A stretch of DNA of 35,184 bases from positions 1-35,184 of the forward strand of contig PLEW01000002.1 in NCBI GenBank assembly GCA_003136555.1, written 5' to 3'. A program made the translations under genes and the position numbers. This document shows, one piece after another, positions 21,947 to 28,846 of the stretch. The DNA is from Planctomycetota bacterium (GTDB lineage: Bacteria; Planctomycetota; UBA11346). A model generated the notes under the pieces. The model saw only the letters and a list, made by a program, of their open reading frames with translations, made no database searches and was not told the origin of the DNA. How positions within the stretch are numbered: position 1 is the first letter of the stretch; each line of letters starts with the position of its first letter.

Positions 21947-22207
21947 ATGCCTGCCAAGCCCGCACCACCCGTACCGTCTGCGTCGCGGTCCAGTTCCCGG
22001 CCCAATCGGACGTTGACCCTGTGGTCCACCCCGAGGCAGCGCGCGATGGTCACCCGGCTCCGCAAGCGCCATCCTGACCGGAGCTTCTCATCGATCGTCT
22101 GGGCCCTGGTCGAGGCGCTCGATACCAAGGCCATTCAGCTGAGCGCCACCCAGGTGATCAGGACGCCCGTCCCATCCACTCCGGCGAGGGGCCTTGACTC
22201 TGCCTAG
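21947..22207 (+). CDS. Small basic protein, possible ribbon-helix-helix
   Basis: 86 residues. A Pro/Ser-rich N-terminus is followed by RTLTLWSTPRQRAMVTRLRK and SFSSIVWALVEAL, a strand-helix-helix order compatible with a ribbon-helix-helix DNA-binding fold. Weak call. TTGACT at the end of the gene (22195-22200) has no clear -10 for the next gene. Confidence 0.5.
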   Translation: MPAKPAPPVPSASRSSSRPNRTLTLWSTPRQRAMVTRLRKRHPDRSFSSIVWALVEALDTKAIQLSATQVIRTPVPSTPARGLDSA

Positions 22208-22227
22208 GGACACGTAACCCTACATAG

Positions 22228-22617
22228 ATGCCACAGCCAGAGTCCCTGTTCAAGCGGCGCCTGACCAAGTGCTTCACCCAGGTCTTTTCCCGCGACGGGT
22301 GGTGGTCGTATCTCAAGCCGATCAAGGGCGGCACCCCAGACCTGGTATTCAGTCATCTCACCTACGGTGCTGCATGGGTCGAGGCCAAGGCTCACGGCAA
22401 ACCGCTCTCCCGAGTCCAGGAGTTCCAGATCGACCGGATGCAGATGGCCGGGATGCGGGTGCGGGTGGTCGACGTGCACATGGCTGAGGGCGGGGTGCGG
22501 GTGCCGTGGAAGCGCTGGTCCCTCCATATCGACTACCTCGAGTCCCGCCGCGGCAATCGGATCTGCCAGGGCGAACTGATGGCGACACCAGGCTTCTGGG
22601 AAGGGTTGCTCACATGA
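22228..22617 (+). CDS. VRR-NUC domain nuclease
   Basis: 129 residues. GGTPDLVFSHLT supplies Asp 38, WVEAKAHGKPL supplies E52-x-K54, and SRVQEFQIDRMQMAGMRV the conserved Gln and helix of the VRR-NUC fold. Stand-alone VRR-NUC proteins of this length are phage Holliday-junction or flap-type nucleases. Clustered with the RecB-like nuclease. Its stop overlaps the next start. Confidence 0.8.
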   Translation: MPQPESLFKRRLTKCFTQVFSRDGWWSYLKPIKGGTPDLVFSHLTYGAAWVEAKAHGKPLSRVQEFQIDRMQMAGMRVRVVDVHMAEGGVRVPWKRWSLHIDYLESRRGNRICQGELMATPGFWEGLLT

Positions 22618-23411
22618 TGTGGCTATGGATGGTGCTGTCGTTCGTTGGTGGCATTGCCGCCTTCTTGGGGGCCCTCTGGGCCATCCGGTGGTGGACACGG
22701 GGGACTGATCAGTTCGCCTGGCTGCAGCGGATCGCCGGGGAGGTGCCCTGGGCCCCGCCACACGACCGGCACATGCGCGTCCACGGGGAGGGGGCCGGGG
22801 GCAACAGTCACGAGGTCTACTGCGTCCCGCGTCAAGAGATCGCCGAATGCGGCCTGAAGTGCCCGAAGTGCCAGGCTGAGGTCGCCCCGCGGGCGGACTT
22901 CAGCAAGATTGTCCGGGTGTTCATCGACGGGCAGGAGAACGAGGTCATCAAGTGCCCCGGGGTCGTCGAGATGCATGATGGCCGCCAGGCGCAATGCCCG
23001 GCATGGCTCGCGGCGTCGCCCAATACCGAGCACGGGGACGATCTGATCGTGGGTGACCCCCTGAGCTTCTACCAGTTCAGCCGGATCTCCCAGCAGCAAG
23101 CGCTGCGGGAGAAGTATGGGATGGACGTGGCGTTTGAGCTTCCCCCGGATGGTGCCGGGGGTCTGGTGGTGAAGGCGGCGTCGCGGCCTGCGGGGGTGGT
23201 GCCGGTGGATTCGGCGGTGGAGAAGATGCTGGGCGGGGTGCAGATTCCATTCGAGCAGGTGCTGGCGCAGGAGCATGCCCGGCAGCGAGCAGAGGCCGCC
23301 GCAGGGGGTGTTCGCGCGACGGATGAGACCGCGCTTCTTCCCACTCTCCCACCCGCCCCCGCCGGCGAGGCGGACCTCGCCGGTCAGGCGGAGAAGGATT
23401 CTAAACCATGA
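22614..23411 (+). CDS. Membrane-anchored zinc-binding protein
   Basis: 265 residues from ATG 22614 (ATGA overlap); a second ATG follows at 22617. VLSFVGGIAAFLGALWAIRW near the N-terminus is a membrane helix. LKCPKCQAEV and later KCPGVV and QCPAW Cys residues indicate a zinc site. The Pro/Ala/Glu-rich C-terminus ends in EKDSKP. Unknown function; possibly at the inner membrane during assembly. Confidence 0.6.
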   Translation: MMWLWMVLSFVGGIAAFLGALWAIRWWTRGTDQFAWLQRIAGEVPWAPPHDRHMRVHGEGAGGNSHEVYCVPRQEIAECGLKCPKCQAEVAPRADFSKIVRVFIDGQENEVIKCPGVVEMHDGRQAQCPAWLAASPNTEHGDDLIVGDPLSFYQFSRISQQQALREKYGMDVAFELPPDGAGGLVVKAASRPAGVVPVDSAVEKMLGGVQIPFEQVLAQEHARQRAEAAAGGVRATDETALLPTLPPAPAGEADLAGQAEKDSKP

Positions 23412-23809
23412 AGATCTTCACCTACCACCCGGAAGGTGCCGAATCCATCGACGGGTTCAACAAGCGCCTCCAGGACTTCGCCTTCTCCAACAACGTCACC
23501 GGGGTCTCCCAGGGCCAGCTCGATGGCGCCCTGGTGCTCTCCCTCGCCCTGGCCGAGGATGGCATCGGGTCACCACTGCTGATCCAGCCCTATGTGGTGC
23601 CTATCCACGCGACCCAGGTGCGCGGCTTGGAGCCGATCCTGGGGCGGGTGCTGGCCGACCTGCAGAAGATCAACAGCGACACCCAGATGTATGTCCCGGT
23701 CGAGACCAGGATGGTCCACATCCAGGAGACTCACGGGGAGGGCTGGCCCCGTGGCTACGCCCTGTTCCTGATCGCCATCGGCACGATCGAAGACGAAAGC
23801 GACGACTGA
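23408..23809 (+). CDS. Hypothetical protein (133 aa)
   Basis: ATG overlaps the upstream stop. Beta-alpha content (KIFTYHPEGAESIDGFNKRL, then LVLSLALAED, then YALFLIAIGTIED). Acidic end. No family recognised. Confidence 0.6.
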   Translation: MKIFTYHPEGAESIDGFNKRLQDFAFSNNVTGVSQGQLDGALVLSLALAEDGIGSPLLIQPYVVPIHATQVRGLEPILGRVLADLQKINSDTQMYVPVETRMVHIQETHGEGWPRGYALFLIAIGTIEDESDD

Positions 23810-23810
23810 C

Positions 23811-24392
23811 ATGTCCAAGATCCTCACCCCCGGCGCGCAACCCCTCTCGCTCCTCCAATGGATGGACGCCTACAGCATGTTCCTGGAGAGCACCGCCGAG
23901 GCGAAGAACAACACCGAGCTGCGGACGTGCATCGAGGAGAACATCAAGGCCCTGAAGGGCTCGTCGAAGGGTCTCGCGGGTGCGGCCGACCGCCAGCTGC
24001 TCGCCACCCAGGAGCAGATCAAGGCCTTCATGGGATTCAGCCTCGATATGTACAAGGCCAAGCGCCTGGCGTGGAAGAATGTCTGCGTCGATGTCCGGGC
24101 CGCCAGCTGGAACCTGGCCGAGGACATCCATTACACGGAGCAGACCAAAGGTGGTTATCTCCGGTTCTGGCAAGGGGACAAGGACGCGACGGAGGGCGGC
24201 TTGGTGGTCGACCGGGTCAAGGCGCTCGTGCTGATCCAGTTCCTGAAGTTCGTCAACGCCCAGTCCACCCAGAACGCGAATCCCATCGAGTACACCAAGC
24301 AGATGCTGCTCAAGCAGGGGATCAACGAGCATAATTTCCACAAGCACGCCGATGCCATCGCCTTCCCGAATCCCTGGACAGTGGCGCTCTGA
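23811..24392 (+). CDS. Hypothetical protein (193 aa)
   Basis: ATG one base after the previous stop. Helical (SLLQWMDAYSMFLESTAEAK, then QIKAFMGFSLDMYKAKRLAW), with a C-terminal LLKQGINEHNFHKHADAIAF. No recognisable motif. Immediately upstream of the serine recombinase. Confidence 0.6.
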   Translation: MSKILTPGAQPLSLLQWMDAYSMFLESTAEAKNNTELRTCIEENIKALKGSSKGLAGAADRQLLATQEQIKAFMGFSLDMYKAKRLAWKNVCVDVRAASWNLAEDIHYTEQTKGGYLRFWQGDKDATEGGLVVDRVKALVLIQFLKFVNAQSTQNANPIEYTKQMLLKQGINEHNFHKHADAIAFPNPWTVAL

Positions 24393-24394
24393 TC

Positions 24395-25369
24395 ATGAGC
24401 TTCATCACCACCCTTACCGGCATCGCGGATGCCTTCGGCGAGAAGCCGCTGCCAACGATATGGGCCTACGTCCGTGTCAGTGATGACACGCACGAGGACA
24501 ACGAGTCGCCGGATGTCCAGCGGACGGCGATCCTCGGCTACTGCCAGCGCTCGGGCATCCCCGAGCCGCGGATCGTCTACGAGAAGGCGTCGGCCGCCAA
24601 GCCCTTGTTCACCGTCCGCCTCCCGGGCATGAAACCCGAGGAGGTGCCCGCGGCATCGCCCCGACCGCTGCTGTCCTCCCTGATCGCCAAGCTGTGCGAG
24701 CGCGACCAGTCCAAGCTGTGCGAGCAGGATCGGTCCAAGCTGCTGATCTGGAAGCTCGACCGCCTGTCGCGTGTCGCCGCCGAGCAGGATATGCTGTTCT
24801 CCTTCTTCGAGCGCCACGCCATCACCCTGGGGGTCGCCTACGCGAGCGAGAGCTTCCTGGCCGACTCTGCCGCCAGCGCGGATCCGGTGCGCGTGCTGAT
24901 GCGTCAGGTGCTCGGGTCCTTCGCCCAGTACGAGCGCCACCTGATCCAGATGCGCATGAAGCTGGGGACCCAGAACAAGTACGCCCGTGGTGGGTGGATC
25001 GGGGGGAACAAGCCCTATGGGTACATGGTGGTCAACCACGACCTGACGATCGACCCTCAGAAGGCTCCGATCGTTCGCCTGATCTTCTCCCTGGTCGACG
25101 GCGCCAAGATGACCTTGAACGAGGTTGCGCGCTACCTGCGGGAGAATGGGCACGGCGCCAAGATCTGGTACAAGGGGAAGGTCCACCGGGTGATCAAGAA
25201 CCGCGCGATCTACCGCGGTATTCTCACCGACCCGACGGGAGTCGCCCACGATCGCCCCGACCTCCGGATCCTGGAGGACCCGGTCGCCACGATCGCCCCT
25301 GACGATGCCGCTCCCGCCGACCAGGCGGAGGTCGACGCTCTGCCCGAACCCGAGCTGGAGCTCCCATGA
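24395..25369 (+). CDS. Serine recombinase
   Basis: 324 residues. WAYVRVSDD places the nucleophile Ser at 29; LIWKLDRLSRV is the second catalytic strand; GSFAQYERHLIQMRMKLGTQ is the long dimer helix; GGWIGGNKPYGYMVVN and RYLRENGHGAKIW belong to the recombinase domain. It catalyses site-specific DNA exchange through a 5'-phosphoserine link. It lacks the long zinc ribbon and coiled coil of large integrases. A 24-base in-frame repeat at 24689-24736 (KLCERDQS/KLCEQDRS) expands a loop before the Arg motif. Confidence 0.85.
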   Translation: MSFITTLTGIADAFGEKPLPTIWAYVRVSDDTHEDNESPDVQRTAILGYCQRSGIPEPRIVYEKASAAKPLFTVRLPGMKPEEVPAASPRPLLSSLIAKLCERDQSKLCEQDRSKLLIWKLDRLSRVAAEQDMLFSFFERHAITLGVAYASESFLADSAASADPVRVLMRQVLGSFAQYERHLIQMRMKLGTQNKYARGGWIGGNKPYGYMVVNHDLTIDPQKAPIVRLIFSLVDGAKMTLNEVARYLRENGHGAKIWYKGKVHRVIKNRAIYRGILTDPTGVAHDRPDLRILEDPVATIAPDDAAPADQAEVDALPEPELELP

Positions 25370-25677
25370 CCGACCACTCCACCGACCCCGACGTCCAGAA
25401 GGTGCTCGGTACCATCCGCTCGACGCTCGACGGGCTCTTCGCCGGCAACGGGTTCAAGCTCGACATGATGGGGATCATCCCGGCGATCACCGCGGGTAAG
25501 AACCTGGCGAAGAAGGACGGGGCGGGCAAGTATATCGCATCCAAGGTCTTCGGCGAGCTGGTGAATGACCACCCGGAGATGATCGACTTGGCCTTCCAGG
25601 GACTCAGCGAGGTGGCCAAGGCCCGGATTCGTACCATCATCGGTATAGCGCCCGTCAAGGACGCAGAGAAGGCCTAG
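25366..25677 (+). CDS. Hypothetical protein (103 aa)
   Basis: ATG overlaps the recombinase stop (ATGA). Helical (FKLDMMGIIPAITAGKNLAK, then MIDLAFQGLSEVAKARIRTI). No recognised domain. Possibly a recombination directionality partner by position only. Confidence 0.5.
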   Translation: MTDHSTDPDVQKVLGTIRSTLDGLFAGNGFKLDMMGIIPAITAGKNLAKKDGAGKYIASKVFGELVNDHPEMIDLAFQGLSEVAKARIRTIIGIAPVKDAEKA

Positions 25678-25678
25678 G

Positions 25679-25969
25679 ATGACCCCGATCGTCCCGGAGA
25701 TCTCGGTCGTGCTGCCCCAGGATGACCAGTCCGGGGATGCTGTGGTACGTGCCATGCTCGGGCAGCAGGTGCTGGTGCAGATCGAAGCGATGCCGGGACC
25801 CCAGGCGCTCGCTGTGGCCAGCGCGATGCGCCAGCTCATCCAGCAGACCCTGCGGCTCAACGGGGTCACCGAACCCCCGCCGGCAGAGCTCGGGCCGCCC
25901 TGGGAGGATTACGCCCCGGGAACCGAGCCCCAGCACCTAGCCGGCACCTCAACCCTGATCCCACCATGA
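25679..25969 (+). CDS. Hypothetical protein (96 aa)
   Basis: ATG one base after the previous stop. Gln/Ala-rich helices (RAMLGQQVLVQIEAMPGPQA). C-terminal Pro-rich tail. No family recognised. Confidence 0.5.
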   Translation: MTPIVPEISVVLPQDDQSGDAVVRAMLGQQVLVQIEAMPGPQALAVASAMRQLIQQTLRLNGVTEPPPAELGPPWEDYAPGTEPQHLAGTSTLIPP

Positions 25970-26496
25970 CCCGAGCCGCGATCCTCTGCCCAGGGCCCTC
26001 CCTGAAGGCGTCCTGGGCCTGGCGGAAGGGCGTCTATGATGTGATCATCGGGGTCAATGCTGCGGTCGAATTCTGGCCCTGTGACTGGTGGTGCATCGGC
26101 GACTGGGAGGCCCTCACCTGGTATCGCCAGACCCCCAGGGTCGGACTCTGCTCGATCGCGGACGCACTGCGCCTGGCCTGGGATGCCCATATCCAGCTCA
26201 AGATCCCGCTGGGGAACCTGCGACGGATTCCCTGGGAGGAGCTGCCCATCCACCAGCGGTTCTCATCGCTCATGGCCCTGGGCCTGGCGCACACCCTGGC
26301 AGCGACCGAGGTGGACTACTTCGGGGATGACAAGGAGGGGAACACCGATTTCACCGGGGCCATTGACCCCTTGCGCAGCACTGCCGGGCCTGCAGGGAAC
26401 GACCGGTGGGCGGACGAGTGGCACCAGCTAGCCGACGTGCTCAAGTGGGCCCAGATCGAAGGAATGCAGGTCAGCTGGGTCAAGCCGCCGGCGTAG
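25966..26496 (+). CDS. DUF115/GPSL-type Rossmann-like protein
   Basis: 176 residues; overlaps the upstream stop. AAILCPGPSLKASWAWRKGV followed by VIIGVNAAVEFWPCDWW carries the GPSL loop and the 'vvgVN.a....p.dw' strand typical of the DUF115-like/6-hydroxymethylpterin-type nucleotide-binding fold found in phages. No activity can be assigned. The 3' end overlaps a convergent minus-strand gene by 69 bases. Confidence 0.55.
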   Translation: MTRAAILCPGPSLKASWAWRKGVYDVIIGVNAAVEFWPCDWWCIGDWEALTWYRQTPRVGLCSIADALRLAWDAHIQLKIPLGNLRRIPWEELPIHQRFSSLMALGLAHTLAATEVDYFGDDKEGNTDFTGAIDPLRSTAGPAGNDRWADEWHQLADVLKWAQIEGMQVSWVKPPA

Positions 26497-26655
26497 GCGG
26501 TCGCGGGCCTGGGTGTCGTAGGCGAGTACCTGGTCGGGGGCGATGCGGAGGCAATGCGCGATGTCATCCACTGAGAACTGCTCGAGCCACCGCAGCCGGA
26601 TGATCAGGCGCTCCATCTCAGGGAGCGAGGCAATCGCATCGTGCAGGTCCATCAT
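26428..26655 (-). CDS. Mini sigma-70 region 4-like protein
   Basis: 75 residues on the minus strand, start ATG at 26655 (second ATG at 26652). LHDAIASLPEMERLIIRLRW then FSVDDIAHCLRIAPDQVLAY and RDRLRRRL follow the sigma region 4 helix-turn-helix that contacts the -35 box and the beta flap. Full-length sigma is missing, so this may be an anti- or co-sigma type transcription factor. It is the only minus-strand gene in the early half and lies at the border with the late module. Confidence 0.6.
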   Translation of the reverse strand: MMDLHDAIASLPEMERLIIRLRWLEQFSVDDIAHCLRIAPDQVLAYDTQARDRLRRRLDPADLHSFDLGPLEHVG

Positions 26656-26687
26656 CCCACTATGAAACCCGTTCCGTAGGAGGCAAT

Positions 26688-26972
26688 ATGCTTGTGCTGT
26701 TCAATCCTGGATCACCCCCCGAACACCAGCAGTGGATCGAGGCGGGTCAGATCGTATGTATGCGCCCGGCGGCGCTGCGCAGATCGAGCAAACCGCTGCG
26801 GCCGGATCAGGAGAAGCCGGACCTGGGCTGGGTCATCCAGCTGGAGATGTCCAGCGGACAGATGTACAGCTGCGAATACCCGAGCGAGGAGCTGGCCAAA
26901 GCGGTGCAGCAGCAGTTCGTCAGTGCGCTGGATGGGTTGTTGGAGGTGGTAGTGCGGCCTCCGGAGGCCTAG
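26688..26972 (+). CDS. Hypothetical protein (94 aa)
   Basis: ATG 26688 with AGGAGG 6 bases upstream, the strongest ribosome-binding site in the plus region. LGWVIQLEMSSGQMYSCEYP and a C-terminal helix with LAKAVQQQFVSAL suggest a small alpha/beta protein. Followed by a strong terminator. No family recognised. Confidence 0.6.
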   Translation: MLVLFNPGSPPEHQQWIEAGQIVCMRPAALRRSSKPLRPDQEKPDLGWVIQLEMSSGQMYSCEYPSEELAKAVQQQFVSALDGLLEVVVRPPEA

Positions 26973-26981
26973 GAGAAAAGG

Positions 26982-27011
26982 AAAAACCCCGAGCCGAAGC
27001 CCGGGGTTTTT
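26982..27011. terminator. Bidirectional rho-independent terminator
   Basis: AAAAACCCCG (26982-26991) and CGGGGTTTTT (27002-27011) are perfect complements with a 10-base loop. T-runs flank both sides. It separates the plus-strand gene ending at 26972 from the minus-strand gene ending at 27037, so it probably stops both. Confidence 0.9.
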
Positions 27012-27036
27012 CGTGAATCCTTGTAAACCGTTTGGC

Positions 27037-27612
27037 TTACTGGATTTCGCGGAGCAGCTCACCTTCCAGGAAGATGTGGCAGTACGTCGAAGCGGTCAGG
27101 GTCCCGCCAGCGGTCGTCAGTGCCAGGAAGAAGTTCTGCACGGGCGGCAAATAAATCGAGTGCAGCAGCGAGTAGATATTCCGCTGGTCCGGCCAGCCGG
27201 TTTCACAGTTGATGGTTCCCGCCGTGGTGGCGGTAGCCGGGACCAGGGTCTGCTGGCTCAGGCCGCCGCCGGCGGTGAGGATGAACGCCGGGATGGTGAG
27301 ATAAACCTTTTCACCCACCTGCAGCTGGTAGAACGCCGCAGCCCAGAAGGCGGCCACGTTGGCGTAGGTCGCGCTGTTGAAGCCGAGCACCTGACGCAGG
27401 GCGCGGATCGAGAAGCGCTTCGGCCAGCTGAGCTGGCCAGCGGTCTGGAGGTTGGTGTAGAGCGCCGAGCGACCGTTGTTCCCGAGGGAGAACAGCGTTG
27501 CGGACGTCTGCAGGGTGGTGGCGAGCAGCACGCTGTCATACAGCGGCTGGTGGATGGCTTCGAGCCGGATCGAGCCGGAGCGGGCATCCTTGACGGTGCG
27601 GAAGACGGGCAT
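27037..27612 (-). CDS. Capsid-like paralogue A (inferred jelly-roll)
   Basis: 191 residues, ATG 27612 with GGAGGAG 6 bases upstream. KDARSGSIRLEAIHQPLYDS, TNLQTAGQLSWPKRF, QVGEKVYLTIP, IYLPPVQNFF and LEGELLREIQ align in order with the proteins ending at 29749 and 30380. The short, strand-rich 180-residue core, ending in 'ippvq.f...l.G.l.REi', looks like a single jelly-roll shell protein. Capsid role is inference. Gene ends at the strong terminator. Confidence 0.45.
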   Translation of the reverse strand: MPVFRTVKDARSGSIRLEAIHQPLYDSVLLATTLQTSATLFSLGNNGRSALYTNLQTAGQLSWPKRFSIRALRQVLGFNSATYANVAAFWAAAFYQLQVGEKVYLTIPAFILTAGGGLSQQTLVPATATTAGTINCETGWPDQRNIYSLLHSIYLPPVQNFFLALTTAGGTLTASTYCHIFLEGELLREIQ

Positions 27613-27810
27613 TGTGTTCTCCTCCCCAAGAGGGGATTCAGGGGACCCGGAACGTGAGGGGCTTCCTCGTTGTTCCAGGAATGGGTATACGGGTCGTTGT
27701 CAGTCCCACATGCAAAGCGCCGGTGGGCAGCGAACCGAATGAAGGCGGTGAAGAGATTGGGAAAGAGCGGCAGGGGCCCACGGGCGGCCCCTACGTATGG
27801 TCTACCTCAA
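27613..27810. other. Gene-free gap
   Basis: Between paralogue A and the membrane protein. Holds the hairpin at 27773-27791 and a TCCCCAAGAGGGGA palindrome near 27624-27637; no convincing ORF. Confidence 0.5.
27773..27791 (-). terminator. Hairpin downstream of the 27811-28482 gene
   Basis: GGGGCC (27773-27778) pairs with GGCCCC (27786-27791) over a 7-base loop, just after the minus-strand stop. No T-run, so a weak terminator at best. Confidence 0.4.
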
Positions 27811-28482
27811 TCAGAGATAGGATTCCATGTACTTGGTGCTCTCGGTCAGGTAGTCGCTGCCGATGCCAGCCAGGTCATCGTCCATGTCCCCGGTGCCGTT
27901 GTAGGCGCGGGCGTCGACATAGCCGGCCAGCTCTTCGCCGGTGCCGTTGTAGGCGCGGGCGTCGACATAGCCGTCGAGCGGGGCCATGTCCCCGGTGCCG
28001 TTGTACGCACGCGCGTCAACGTAGCCCCCGAGACCATTCAGACCGTTCACCGGGCCCTGGACAGCGGCAGCAGGCGCTGCAGCAACGGCCACGGGGCCGA
28101 CAGCCGGGGTGTGGTAGACCAGGCGGGCGATGAGCCCGGGGCTGATCGCCTCGGCGAGCGAGGCGATAGCCCCACCAACCACCAGGGCCTTGCCGAGGTC
28201 ACCCTTGATGAACTTGTTGGCGACGAAGCCGAGGGTGAAGGGCACTGCCGCACCGATCACGCGCTTGGCCATCGGGCCGCTGAGCGCCGGACCCGCGCCA
28301 GGGATGGCGTTGAGACCGGGGGTCACGAGTGAGGTGTTGACGATTCCGCCCAGGGCGTAGGTGGCGACGGCGCCACCGAGCGCGAAGGCGATGTTCTTGA
28401 TCTTGTTCTTGCCCTTGAAGATCCCGAGGATCTCACGGGGAGCTGCCTTGACGGAGCTCACGTACTGCTTGGCGAATCCCAT
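27811..28482 (-). CDS. Late membrane protein with tandem GYVDARAYNGTG repeats
   Basis: 223 residues from ATG 28482, with AAAGGAGA upstream. IKNIAFALGGAVATYALGGI, then PMAKRVIGAAVPFTLGFVAN, then KALVVGGAIASLAEAI are three hydrophobic segments, so it is a multi-pass membrane protein. An Ala/Pro linker leads to three GYVDARAYNGTG repeats and an acidic end. It sits among other membrane proteins of the inferred virion membrane module. The frame stays open upstream to 28671 with an Arg/NP-rich stretch, so a longer form is possible. Confidence 0.6.
   Translation of the reverse strand: MGFAKQYVSSVKAAPREILGIFKGKNKIKNIAFALGGAVATYALGGIVNTSLVTPGLNAIPGAGPALSGPMAKRVIGAAVPFTLGFVANKFIKGDLGKALVVGGAIASLAEAISPGLIARLVYHTPAVGPVAVAAAPAAAVQGPVNGLNGLGGYVDARAYNGTGDMAPLDGYVDARAYNGTGEELAGYVDARAYNGTGDMDDDLAGIGSDYLTESTKYMESYL
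27891..28026 (-). repeat. Three repeats encoding GYVDARAYNGTG
   Basis: 34-base units at 27891-27924, 27939-27972 and 27993-28026, with periods of 48 and 54 bases. The first two are identical at the DNA level; the third has several third-position changes. All in frame in the membrane protein gene. Confidence 0.85.
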
Positions 28483-28846
28483 GGGGTTTCTCCTTTGGGT
28501 GTGGGAACGACGGTGCCGACGTGCGGACGCACGGCGGTGTGAACGACGAGGGTTGGAACAGGAATGACGGCGCTTGCGGGAACGACCGCGATACGGGTTC
28601 CCGAGCAGGGCGAGGTGCAGACCTGGATTGGACATCAGCATCATGGGCATCGGGGTTCTCGTCACGCTCATCAGGAGCGGCAGAAGCGATTGCACATATG
28701 CTGTTGATCGGGCGGCCCCAGCAGAGGAGGCGGCGCAACCACATGCGACACGGCCCAGCCTATGCCCTTCGCCCGATGCACCAAGACCCAGCTCGTATGT
28801 ACGTCTCGGGTCTTGCAAGTCTGTACGTATCTACGTACATACAGGT
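28483..28846. other. Divergent intergenic region
   Basis: 364 bases between the minus-strand membrane gene and the plus-strand capsid island. The minus strand is open in frame back to 28671 and encodes an Arg-rich stretch with repeated NP. The right end (28798-28841) holds the palindromic operator and promoter. Otherwise no gene seen. Confidence 0.5.
28798..28841 (+). promoter_or_regulatory. Promoter with overlapping palindromic operator
   Basis: TTGCAA (28813-28818), 17 bases, TACATA (28836-28841) form a good promoter. TGTACGTA (28822-28829) and TACGTACA (28832-28839) are a perfect 8-bp palindrome spaced by TC, covering the spacer and -10. A further TGTACGT half-site lies at 28798-28804. 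Since the gene starting at 28847 encodes a ribbon-helix-helix domain, autoregulation is likely. The ATG lies only 5 bases after the -10, so the mRNA would be leaderless or start inside the gene. Confidence 0.65.

Noticed and set aside
22194-22220. Promoter before the VRR nuclease (TTGACT and TACATA)
   Set aside because: The spacing between the two boxes is about 21 bases, and the upstream gene is only 20 bases away.
19064-27804. Shared TACGTATGGTCT at 19064 and 27793 as a regulatory site
   Set aside because: A 12-base match is expected by chance in a window of this size, and one copy spans a start codon.
27891-28026. Possible CRISPR-like array
   Set aside because: The repeats are coding, only three, and spacers are 14-20 bases and in frame; no cas genes.
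28574-28846. Plus-strand N-terminal extension before ATG 28847
   Set aside because: The stretch lies before the promoter and palindrome, has no ribosome-binding site and no domain; the ribbon-helix-helix start at 28847 is better.
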